Shown here one piece after another: positions 18,761 to 25,069 of a stretch of 25,069 bases of DNA (positions within the stretch are counted from its first letter, which is position 1; every line of letters begins with the position of its first letter). The translations under genes were made by a program, and so were the position numbers. The stretch is from Actinomycetes bacterium (GTDB lineage Bacteria; Actinomycetota; Acidimicrobiia; Acidimicrobiales; CADCSY01), in assembly GCA_025464025.1 (NCBI GenBank), contig JAODBP010000090.1:1-25069 (forward strand), written 5' to 3'. The notes beneath the pieces were generated by a model, which ran no database searches, was not told the DNA's origin, and worked only from the letters and a program-made list of their open reading frames with translations.

Positions 18761-18776
18761 GTAACAATCCGGCAAC
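18761..18776 (+). promoter_or_regulatory. Candidate GlnR-type site upstream of nnaR (GTAAC-N6-GCAAC)
   Basis: GTAACaatccgGCAAC ends 22 bases before the nnaR ATG. The first half is an exact GTNAC and the second differs from the published GlnR half-site GAAAC by one base. A GTCAC follows at 18785-18789, but at eight rather than six bases. It is the best of the three matching sites around the nitrate genes and suggests nitrogen control of the regulator itself; this is a pattern match without binding data. Confidence 0.5.
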
Positions 18777-18798
18777 AGCCCGCTGTCACACTCGCCCC

Positions 18799-19902
18799 AT
18801 GGCGATCCCCCCGCTGGCCGGTTACACGGTCGCGGTCACCGCCGACCGTCGGCGCGAGGAGCAGGTCGAGCTCCTGCGCCGCCGGGGCGCCGACGTGCTC
18901 GAGGGACCGACGGTGCGGACGGTCCCCCTGGCCGACGACTCGTCGCTGCGGGCGGGCATCGAGGCCATCGTGGCCCGGCCGCCCCGGATCACGGTCGTGC
19001 TCACCGGGCTCGGCGTCCGGACCCTCCTCGGCGCCGCCGAGAGCATGGGCCTCGGCGAGGAGCTGCTCGCCGCCATCGGGCAGTCCGAGGTCTACACGCG
19101 GGGCCCCAAGGCGACCGGCGCGGCGGTGACCGCGGGGATCGACGTGGCGTGGAGCACGGTGGGGGAGCGCTCGACCGAGCTGCTGGCCGAGCTGGCGGAC
19201 GCGGCCACGGCGGGCACGCGGATCGCCGTGCAGCGAGACGGCGACGCCGACCCGCACCTCGCCCGGGCCCTCGCGGCGCTCGGTGGTGACGTCGTCGACA
19301 TCCCGGTCTACCGGTGGTCGATGCCCGAGGACCTGCTGCCGGCCCAACGGCTGCTCGAGGCGGTGTGCGCCCGGTCGGTCGATGCCGTGACGTTCACCAG
19401 CTCGCCGTCGGTGCGACACCTGTTCGACCTGGCGGAGGTGTCGGGCCAGCGCGACGAGCTGCTCGAGGCGCTCAACGGGCCCGTGCTGGCCGTGTGCGTG
19501 GGTCCGGTCTGCTCGGAGACGGCGAAGGAGCTCGGCATCGGGTCGGCCGTGGTCCCCAAGCGGGCTCGGCTCGGGACCATGGTGCTGGCCCTGGCGGCCG
19601 AGCTGGGCGGGCGGGCTCGCCGGCTCGAGCTGCGGGGCGCCGAGGTCACCATCCAAGGCGCCCTGGCCGTCGTCGGCGACGAGGAGGTCCGGCTGACGGA
19701 TCGGGAGCGAGCCGTGCTCCACGCCCTCGTCGACGCCGGTGGCGCGGTGGTGCCCAAGCGGACGCTGCTCCGGGACGTCTGGGGTGCGGCGGCCACCGAC
19801 GAGCACGCCGTCGAAGTGACCGTGAGCCGGCTCCGGAGTCGCCTCGGAGTCGTGGGTGCGGCGGTGCAGACGGTCCCCCGGCGGGGGTACCGACTCGCCT
19901 AG
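18799..19902 (+). CDS. nnaR: NnaR-type nitrate/nitrite assimilation regulator (HemD domain plus winged helix)
   Basis: A 367-residue protein with an N-terminal uroporphyrinogen-III synthase-like domain (about residues 5-260, beginning LAGYTVAVTADRRREEQVELL) and a C-terminal OmpR-type winged-helix DNA-binding domain (about 285-367, including LTDREAVLHAL-like, VVPKRTLLRDVWG, VEVTVSRLRSRLG and the wing RRGYRLA). This is the architecture of Streptomyces and mycobacterial NnaR, which co-activates nitrate and nitrite assimilation genes with GlnR. Sirohaem needed by NirB comes from uroporphyrinogen III, so the HemD-like domain may sense or make a precursor; that is inference. ATG 18799 fits the family; an upstream in-frame ATG at 18745 falls inside the stem-loop. 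The stop TAG shares the palindrome CTAG with the stop of the convergent ABC permease gene. Confidence 0.9.
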   Translation: MAIPPLAGYTVAVTADRRREEQVELLRRRGADVLEGPTVRTVPLADDSSLRAGIEAIVARPPRITVVLTGLGVRTLLGAAESMGLGEELLAAIGQSEVYTRGPKATGAAVTAGIDVAWSTVGERSTELLAELADAATAGTRIAVQRDGDADPHLARALAALGGDVVDIPVYRWSMPEDLLPAQRLLEAVCARSVDAVTFTSSPSVRHLFDLAEVSGQRDELLEALNGPVLAVCVGPVCSETAKELGIGSAVVPKRARLGTMVLALAAELGGRARRLELRGAEVTIQGALAVVGDEEVRLTDRERAVLHALVDAGGAVVPKRTLLRDVWGAAATDEHAVEVTVSRLRSRLGVVGAAVQTVPRRGYRLA

Positions 19903-20603
19903 GCGACGTCCTGCCGGGAGAGCAGGCGGACGGTGAGCCACACGGCGACGACGAACGCGATGGCCGGCACGACGAGGGCGGTGGTCGGCGACACGTCGAT
20001 GAGGCGCTCCGGCCCGTGGGCGAGGTGGCTCAGCAGCGACCGGGCGTTGGCCCGGACCGACAGCCGGGCGGCGTTGGCGCCGGCGCGGGCCACGAAGCCC
20101 TCCCAGATGAGGATGTAGGCGAGGCCCCAGACCAGCGAGCGCTTCACCCGGAGGCCGAGCCAGGTGAAGATGCCGGCGTAGGCGACGGTCGAGAGGGTGC
20201 ACGCGGCCAGCGTGCCGAGCACGAGGTCGGACCCGGCGCCGGTCGCCGCGGCGGTGAGAACCATCGGGACGACGACCACCGGCAGGGTCACGGTGAGGGT
20301 GGCGGCCAGGGCGGCGGCGGCGATCTTCCACCGGGCCACCGGCTTGAGCCAGAGGTAGACGAGCGTGCCGTCCTCGCTCGGGTCGCCCAGCACCGACGAC
20401 GCGAACACCAACGTGGTCACCGGCACGAACAGGGCGAGCCCGTAGGTGGCCATGAGGAACGTGCCGTCGTCGAGCGGGTCGGCGGCCGAGTTCCAGCGCA
20501 GGGTCAGGCCGAGCAGCACGCCCATGGCGCCGAGGGCGAGGAGGGCGATGATCCGACCTTTCGTGGCCTGGGTCGACAGCAGCAGCCGGTAGAGGGCCCT
20601 CAT
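19899..20603 (-). CDS. ABC-2 type permease (second exporter module)
   Basis: A 234-residue integral membrane protein with six predicted helices: about 18-36, 52-70, 95-120, 125-148, 155-172 and 208-228. The motif SEDGTLVYLWLKPVARWKIA (about 77-96) is the cytoplasmic coupling region of ABC-2 permeases, where the usual wording is E-xxGTL-xxL-xxPV-xR. It would form the membrane part of an exporter with the ATPase encoded just upstream, whose stop overlaps this ATG by four bases (ATGA). It is the last gene of the five-gene minus-strand run. Its TAG stop is on the opposite strand of the nnaR stop (both within CTAG, 19899-19902). Substrate is unknown. Confidence 0.85.
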   Translation of the reverse strand: MRALYRLLLSTQATKGRIIALLALGAMGVLLGLTLRWNSAADPLDDGTFLMATYGLALFVPVTTLVFASSVLGDPSEDGTLVYLWLKPVARWKIAAAALAATLTVTLPVVVVPMVLTAAATGAGSDLVLGTLAACTLSTVAYAGIFTWLGLRVKRSLVWGLAYILIWEGFVARAGANAARLSVRANARSLLSHLAHGPERLIDVSPTTALVVPAIAFVVAVWLTVRLLSRQDVA

Positions 20604-21505
20604 CGTCCCACCAGGTAGCGGAAGACGCTCTCGAGGTCGTCGTCGAGCGGCACCAGCTCGTGGAGCCGGGCGCCGACGGCCTTGGCCTGAGGCGCCACGG
20701 CGCGCCGGAAGGCGGCGACGTCGATCGTCTCGACCAGCAGGGTGTCGTCGTCGAGCTCGACGCCGACCACGGCGCCGCCGGCGATCAGCGCGGCGGCCAG
20801 CTCCCGGGGTCGGTCGGTGCGGAGGCGGAGCCGATGGGGGCGATCGTCCATCAGGGCGCGGATGTCGTGGAAGTCGCCCTCGGCGGCCAGCCGGCCCTGG
20901 GCGATGACCAGGACGCGCGAGCCGAAGCGCTCGACCTCGTCGAGCACGTGGCTGGACACGACGACGCACCGGCCCTCGCCGCCCAGTCGGCGGAACAGGT
21001 CGATGAGGTGGAGGCGCTGGCGGGGGTCGAGGCCCTCGAGCGGCTCGTCGAGCATCACCACCTCGGGGTCGTGCACCAGGGCGTGGGCCACCTTGACCCG
21101 CTGGCGCATGCCCTTCGAGTACGTGGTCAGCGGCCGCCGGTCGTCGGGGTCGAGGTCGACGTCGCGCAGGGCGGCGGCGGCCGCCTCGTCCGGGGAGGGC
21201 AGGCCTTGGAGCTCGGCGGCCAGGCGCACGAAGTGGCGTCCGGTCAGCGTGCCGAACACGGCCTCCTGCTGGGGCACGAGGCCGATGCGGCGGTAGAGCT
21301 CGGGGTCGCCGTGGGGGTCCTCGCCCAGCACCTCGACGGTGCCCTGGGACGGGCGGGTGAGCCCGCACAGAAGCCGGAGGACGGTGGACTTGCCGGCGCC
21401 GTTCGGGCCGAGCAGCGCCGTCACGCCGGGGCCGACCCGGAACGACACGTCGGACACGGCGACGACGTCGCCGAACCACTTGGAGACGCGGTCGGCGACG
21501 ATCAC
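20600..21505 (-). CDS. ABC transporter ATP-binding protein (second exporter module)
   Basis: A 301-residue ATPase of the ABC-2 exporter type. Walker A is GPNGAGKST (33-41), the signature is the degenerate YSKGMRQ (129-135, in place of LSGGQ; typical of this exporter class), Walker B is VVMLDE (149-154) with the D-loop GLD (158-160), and the switch histidine is H186. Residues ~215-301 form the C-terminal extension seen in drug and bacteriocin exporters. The start is GTG 21505, overlapping the preceding permease stop by four bases (GTGA); the frame is open further upstream only as antisense-like shadow of that permease. It should power the permease encoded at 19899-20603. The transported compound cannot be deduced. 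Confidence 0.92.
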   Translation of the reverse strand: MIVADRVSKWFGDVVAVSDVSFRVGPGVTALLGPNGAGKSTVLRLLCGLTRPSQGTVEVLGEDPHGDPELYRRIGLVPQQEAVFGTLTGRHFVRLAAELQGLPSPDEAAAAALRDVDLDPDDRRPLTTYSKGMRQRVKVAHALVHDPEVVMLDEPLEGLDPRQRLHLIDLFRRLGGEGRCVVVSSHVLDEVERFGSRVLVIAQGRLAAEGDFHDIRALMDDRPHRLRLRTDRPRELAAALIAGGAVVGVELDDDTLLVETIDVAAFRRAVAPQAKAVGARLHELVPLDDDLESVFRYLVGR

Positions 21506-22371
21506 CGGGTCACCGTGAGCGTCTTGTAGCGCAGCCACACCACGGCGGCGCCGAGGGCGACCCACGCCCCCTCGGCCGCCACCAACGTCACGGTGGCGAT
21601 CTCCGGGTAGGCGCCGGTCTCGCCGTAGACGCGCGTGACGAGCTCGAACGGCAGGAAGAAGAGGTTGAGCAGGAGCACGTGGGGGTCGGCGCCGGCCACC
21701 TTCACGAACTGGTCGGTCGTGATGCTGGTGGCGAACAGCAGGAGGATCACGCCGGCCGAGGCGAACGCCCGCCGGTCGGTCAGGGCGGCGGCGGCCAGCG
21801 ACAGGGCGGTGAAGGCGACCGAGATGACGAGGGCGGCCAGGCCGATCCGGACGAACACGAGCAGGAAGTCGCCGACGCCGCCCGGCCCGGCGTCGGCCAG
21901 CGTCAGCCCGATGAGCTGGAGCAGGGGCGGGCCGAGGGTGACGAAGCCGAGCACGGGAACGACGGCGAGCACCTTGGCCAGCAGGTAGGTGCCGCGGTCG
22001 AGCGGCGACGCGAGGTAGAGGCCGAGCGTGCCGTTGCGGCGGTCGGGGCAGAGGACCTCGGGCCCGACCAGGGCCACGAACAGCACGATCGCCGCGGTGA
22101 TGAAGCCGTAGTACTCGGCGTAGGTCGGGATGATGTCGGTCTGGCGCTGGATCTGGTCGGGGAGGAGGGCGGCGATGCCCACGAACACGGCCGCCGGCAG
22201 GTAGGCGATGAGCACCGACGCGATCGGGAGGAGCTTGGCCCACGGGGTGCGGCGCAGGCCGAGGGCCCGCAGGACGCTGTACCGGGCCAGGCTCCGCACC
22301 GCGCCCCACCGCCCCCGTCGGGGGCCGTCGTAGCGCCGGTATCCCCGGTCGAGGATGCGCGCGTCAGACAT
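21502..22371 (-). CDS. ABC-2 type permease (first exporter module)
   Basis: A 289-residue membrane protein with six predicted helices, the first at about 47-70 after a long basic N-terminus (LDRGYRRYDGPRRGRW), which is a recurring opening in actinobacterial ABC-2 permeases of this kind. The coupling motif DRRNGTLGLYLASPLDRGTY (about 109-128) is clear. The ATG at 22371 overlaps the stop of the upstream ATPase by one base (TGATG), and its own stop overlaps the GTG of the next ATPase. It probably pairs with the ATPase at 22371-23288, though the interleaved order means a mixed complex of two ATPases and two permeases is also possible. Confidence 0.87.
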   Translation of the reverse strand: MSDARILDRGYRRYDGPRRGRWGAVRSLARYSVLRALGLRRTPWAKLLPIASVLIAYLPAAVFVGIAALLPDQIQRQTDIIPTYAEYYGFITAAIVLFVALVGPEVLCPDRRNGTLGLYLASPLDRGTYLLAKVLAVVPVLGFVTLGPPLLQLIGLTLADAGPGGVGDFLLVFVRIGLAALVISVAFTALSLAAAALTDRRAFASAGVILLLFATSITTDQFVKVAGADPHVLLLNLFFLPFELVTRVYGETGAYPEIATVTLVAAEGAWVALGAAVVWLRYKTLTVTR

Positions 22372-23288
22372 CAGGCATCGAGGTCGTTCAGCTGGGCGGC
22401 GAGGAAGACGTCCTCGAGCGTCGCCTTCCGCCGCCGCACCCGGCGGAGGCCGAGGTCGAGGTCGGCCGCCTGGTCGCGCACGGCGTCGGCGGCCAGGTCG
22501 GGGTCGCCCTCGACGAGGAGCCGGCTCGCGTCCTGCTCGACGGAGAGGCCGGCCGCCCGCAGCCGGGACGCCAGCGGGCGGGCGTCGCCGTCGACGACCA
22601 CCTCGAGCCCGCCGTCGCCCGACCGGAGGTCGTCCAGCCGACCCTGGGTCACGACCCGCCCCTCGGACAGGATCACCACGGCGTCGCAGACCCGCTCGAC
22701 CTCCTCGAGCAGGTGCGACGACAGCACGACGCTGATGCCGAACTCGTGGCCGACGCGGCGGATGAGGTCGAGCATCGACTCCCGCTGCACCGGGTCGAGC
22801 CCGTTGGTCGGCTCGTCGAGCAGGAGGAGGACGGGGTCATGCGCCAGGGCAGCGGCCAGCTTCACCCGCTGGCGCTGGCCGGTCGACATCGTGCCCACCG
22901 GGCGGAACCGCTCCTCGCCCAGGCCGACCTGCCACAGGGCGTCGCTCGCCCGGGACGTGGCCTCGCGCCCGGGCAGCCCGTGGACCTCGGCCAGGTGGCG
23001 GACCAGGTCGTGGGCCTTCACGTCGGGCGGCAGGGCGTCGTGCTCGGGTGCGTAGCCGAGCCGCTCGCGGACCTGGGGCCCGGCGTGGGTCGGGTCGAGG
23101 CCGAGGACCTCGAGGCTGCCCTCGTCGGGCCGGTGGAGGCCCAGGACCATCCCGAGCAGGGTCGTCTTGCCCGCCCCGTTCGACCCGAGCAGGCCGGTGA
23201 CGCCCTCGCCGATCTCGAACGTGGCGCCGGACAAGGCGGTGGTGCGCCCCCAGTGCTTCACGACGGAAGTGCCCCGGACGACTGCCAT
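22371..23288 (-). CDS. ABC transporter ATP-binding protein (first exporter module)
   Basis: A 305-residue ABC-2 exporter ATPase. Walker A is GSNGAGKT (35-42), Walker B LLLLDE (154-159), D-loop GLD (163-165), and switch histidine H192. The signature reads MSTGQRQ (134-140), with threonine for the first glycine of LSGGQ. At the Q-loop position the sequence is GYAPEHD (78-84), glutamate for glutamine, as in several drug-exporter ATPases. Residues ~220-305 are a C-terminal extension. The ATG at 23288 is 13 bases after the antiporter stop with no ribosome site, so translation probably depends on the upstream gene. It likely drives the permease at 21502-22371. Confidence 0.93.
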   Translation of the reverse strand: MAVVRGTSVVKHWGRTTALSGATFEIGEGVTGLLGSNGAGKTTLLGMVLGLHRPDEGSLEVLGLDPTHAGPQVRERLGYAPEHDALPPDVKAHDLVRHLAEVHGLPGREATSRASDALWQVGLGEERFRPVGTMSTGQRQRVKLAAALAHDPVLLLLDEPTNGLDPVQRESMLDLIRRVGHEFGISVVLSSHLLEEVERVCDAVVILSEGRVVTQGRLDDLRSGDGGLEVVVDGDARPLASRLRAAGLSVEQDASRLLVEGDPDLAADAVRDQAADLDLGLRRVRRRKATLEDVFLAAQLNDLDA

Positions 23289-23301
23289 GTCCGAGGAGAC
23301 G

Positions 23302-24942
23302 CTAGTGAGTCAGGTGGGTGTCCACGGGTTCGGCCACGTCGTAGAGGTCGAGGGCGACCTCGTCGTCGGCCAGCCGCCGCTGGTCGACGGGTGGGATGAG
23401 GAACGAGAGCGCGGCGCCCACGGCGACGATGCCGGCGGCCAGGAAGAGCGACGGTCGGGACGCGGCGGCGACTGCCGACTCGAGGGCGTGGCGCAGCTCG
23501 AGCGGCGGGTGCGAGGAGGGGGAGAGGTTCACGCCGCCCCGGCGGATCTGGGTCAGGGCGGCCTCGCGGACCGCGGCCGGGAGCTTCGCGTCGCGGACGG
23601 CGGCGGTGGCGTGGCGGATGATCTGGCTCGACAGCACCGAGCCGACGATGGCCACGCCGAGCGCCGAGCCGACCTGGCGCACGGTGCTGTTGGCGCCGCT
23701 GGCCACGCCGGCCTTGTCGGGGTCGATGTCGTAGAGGATCACGTTGGTGAGCTGCGAGCTGGCCAGGCCGACGCCGATGCCGAACAGCAGGGTCGCGGGC
23801 AGGAGGCCGAAGAACGACACGCCGGGCCGGAGCAGCACGCCCATGAGCACCAGCCCGCCGGCGTCGAGGATCAGTCCGAAGCGCACGATCGAGGTCGTGC
23901 CGAGCACGCGGGTGAGCCGGCCGCCGGCCTGGGCCGCCAGCAGGATGGCCAGGCCCATGGGCACCAGCCACAGCCCGTTGTCGATGGCCGAGAGCTGCTT
24001 GCCGTCCTGGAGGAAGACCGGCAGCACGAACAGCATGCCGAGCTGGCCCATGGCCACGGTGATCGACGTGATCAGGCCGTAGCGGAAGCACCGGTGGCGG
24101 AGCTGGCCGAACTCGAACAGGGGGCTGTCGCCCCGTCGCTCCTTGTGCAGGTCGACCCGCACGAAAGCGGTGAGGGCGAGGGCGGAGAGGACGAACAGCA
24201 GCGGCGTGATCGAGACGGGGCGGGTCGCCGGCCACAGCGACGAGGCGTCGGCCAGCGGGTGCCACCAGCCGTACGTGGCGGCCTGGCTGATGCCGAACAC
24301 GAGGCTGAAGGCGCCGACGGCGACGAGCACGGCACCGGGCAGGTCGAGTCGCCCCCGGCGGCCGGTGGGCGTGTCGTGGCGCATGAACAGGATGGCGCCG
24401 ACGACGGCGAGGGGCGCCACGATCACGTTGATGCGGAAGGCCCACCGCCACGAGTGGTAGGTGGTGAGGTACCCGCCGAGCACCGGCCCGAAGGCGACGG
24501 CGCCGCCGGCGACCGCGCCCCAGGCGGCGAAGGCGGTGGCCCGCTCGCGGCCGCGGAAGGTGTTGGAGAGGATGGCCAGCGTCGCCGGCATCATCATCGC
24601 CGCGCCGATGCCCTCGATGACCGCCTCGCCGACCAGGAGCTGGGGCACCGAGTGGGCGATCGACGCCACCAGCGAGCCGACCCCGAAGAAGGCGGCACCG
24701 ACGATGAACATGCGACGGGCGCCGTAGAGGTCGCCGAGCCGCCCACCGATGATCAGCAGCGTGGCGAAGGTGAGCGAGTAGCCGGTCATGACCCACTGCA
24801 CCGACGGGAGCGTGGTGTGCAGCTCCCGGATGATCGTGGGGATCGCGACGGTGAGGACGGTGTTGTCGACCACGACGATGACGAGGGCGATCAGCACGAT
24901 GGCGAGCGTCAGCCATCGCTTCGGGTCGAGCTCCTCTATCAT
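23302..24942 (-). CDS. DHA2 family drug:proton antiporter (MFS, EmrB/QacA type)
   Basis: A 546-residue, 14-helix major facilitator exporter. Family marks include the first-helix motif VDNTVLTVAIP (25-35), motif A GGRLGDLYGARR (66-77) and motif C GAVAFGPVLGG (147-157). It would expel hydrophobic drugs or metabolites from the cytoplasm. The long loop near residues 485-510 (RRGGVNLSPSSHPPLELRHA) before the last helix is common in EmrB/QacA relatives. ATG 24942 is the only good start and lies inside a perfect palindrome shared with the divergent TetR gene, so the gene is probably repressed by that TetR protein. It heads a run of five genes including two ABC exporter modules, suggesting a common export or resistance task. 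Confidence 0.93.
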   Translation of the reverse strand: MIEELDPKRWLTLAIVLIALVIVVVDNTVLTVAIPTIIRELHTTLPSVQWVMTGYSLTFATLLIIGGRLGDLYGARRMFIVGAAFFGVGSLVASIAHSVPQLLVGEAVIEGIGAAMMMPATLAILSNTFRGRERATAFAAWGAVAGGAVAFGPVLGGYLTTYHSWRWAFRINVIVAPLAVVGAILFMRHDTPTGRRGRLDLPGAVLVAVGAFSLVFGISQAATYGWWHPLADASSLWPATRPVSITPLLFVLSALALTAFVRVDLHKERRGDSPLFEFGQLRHRCFRYGLITSITVAMGQLGMLFVLPVFLQDGKQLSAIDNGLWLVPMGLAILLAAQAGGRLTRVLGTTSIVRFGLILDAGGLVLMGVLLRPGVSFFGLLPATLLFGIGVGLASSQLTNVILYDIDPDKAGVASGANSTVRQVGSALGVAIVGSVLSSQIIRHATAAVRDAKLPAAVREAALTQIRRGGVNLSPSSHPPLELRHALESAVAAASRPSLFLAAGIVAVGAALSFLIPPVDQRRLADDEVALDLYDVAEPVDTHLTH

Positions 24943-24956
24943 CCGTCTGGATGATA
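24937..24956. promoter_or_regulatory. Probable TetR operator containing both divergent start codons
   Basis: TATCATCCgtctGGATGATA is a perfect 8-bp inverted repeat with a 4-bp spacer, 20 bp in all, in the short gap between the antiporter and the TetR gene. The size and symmetry fit a TetR dimer operator. Each arm contains ATGATA, which is the first two codons (Met-Ile) of the antiporter on the minus strand and of the regulator on the plus strand. Its AT content is far above the surroundings. Confidence 0.75.
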
Positions 24957-25069
24957 ACTGGCCGGGTGCGAGATCCCGAACGGAGCCGGGAGCGGCTGCT
25001 CGAAGCGGCGCTCGAGGAGTTCGCCGACAAGGGCTACGCCGGGGCCCGGGTCGAGGCCATCGCCACCCG
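24951..25069 (+). CDS. Partial TetR family transcriptional regulator
   Basis: The first 39 codons are visible; the gene runs off the window end. The sequence after the lead (RDPERSRERLLEAALEEFAD, then KGYAGARVEAIAT) is the first helix and start of the helix-turn-helix of a TetR regulator: R-x-R-LLEAALEEFADKGYxGxRVEAIA is the standard opening. ATG 24951 lies in the palindromic operator; GTG 24966 (VRDPERSRERLL) is an equally plausible start and would free the operator from coding sequence. Its divergent placement from the DHA2 antiporter is the classic arrangement for a ligand-responsive repressor of an exporter that also controls itself. The ligand domain is outside the window. Confidence 0.9.
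   Translation, partial: MITGRVRDPERSRERLLEAALEEFADKGYAGARVEAIAT

Noticed and set aside
16043..18775. Very long minus-strand open frame (about 910 codons) across narK, the promoter region and part of nirB
   Set aside because: Its amino-acid content is low-complexity His/Arg/Gly/Asp, it crosses a regulatory region, and narK and nirB are unmistakable in other frames. Such frames are common in high-GC DNA.

Overview
The window is a gene-dense piece of a high-GC bacterial chromosome, almost certainly an actinomycete. The base composition, the gatC-gatA-gatB operon, the HemD/winged-helix regulator of the NnaR type, the NirBD-type nitrite reductase and the frequent ATGA/GTGA overlaps all fit Actinomycetota. 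The style resembles Acidimicrobiia (Iamia/Ilumatobacter-like), but no rRNA or ribosomal gene is present, so the class is an inference. No tRNA, rRNA, CRISPR array or insertion sequence was found, and no gap between genes exceeds about 210 bases.

Layout. (1) Positions 1-1120, minus strand: a small membrane protein, a SigE-type ECF sigma factor, and the start of a membrane-anchored protein overlapping it (candidate anti-sigma factor, cut by the window edge). (2) 1215-4359, plus strand: gatC-gatA-gatB, the tRNA-dependent amidotransferase, with overlapping junctions. (3) 4464-8319, plus strand: a secreted beta-propeller/Calx-beta protein and an Eis-like acetyltransferase. (4) 8320-8509: a convergent gap with nested inverted repeats. 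(5) 8510-10366: a MATE exporter and a Nudix hydrolase whose divergent start codons are only 9 bp apart.

(6) 10342-19902 is a complete nitrate assimilation island. On the minus strand, nirB-nirD-(DmsB-DmsC fusion)-nasA form a tight operon. Divergent from it are narK (uptake) and nnaR (regulator). NarK would import nitrate and NasA reduce it to nitrite. The fused iron-sulfur/membrane-anchor protein would carry electrons from the quinol pool to NasA, and NirBD would reduce nitrite to ammonium with NAD(P)H. The upstream regions of nirB, narK and nnaR each carry the same oriented 16-bp motif, [GT]TNAC-N6-GCAAC, close to the published GlnR-type consensus. A long RNA-type hairpin lies between narK and nnaR.

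(7) 19899-24942, minus strand: one run of five genes, a 14-helix DHA2 drug/proton antiporter followed by two interleaved ABC ATPase/ABC-2 permease pairs, all with overlaps or a 13-bp gap. A TetR regulator begins divergently at 24951 and is cut by the window end. A perfect 8-4-8 palindrome contains the start codons of both the antiporter and the regulator.

The most interesting points are the quinol-linked architecture predicted for the assimilatory nitrate reductase, the shared motif that appears to tie the nitrate genes together, the start-codon palindrome, and the two structured intergenic elements (8338-8510 and 18686-18749).
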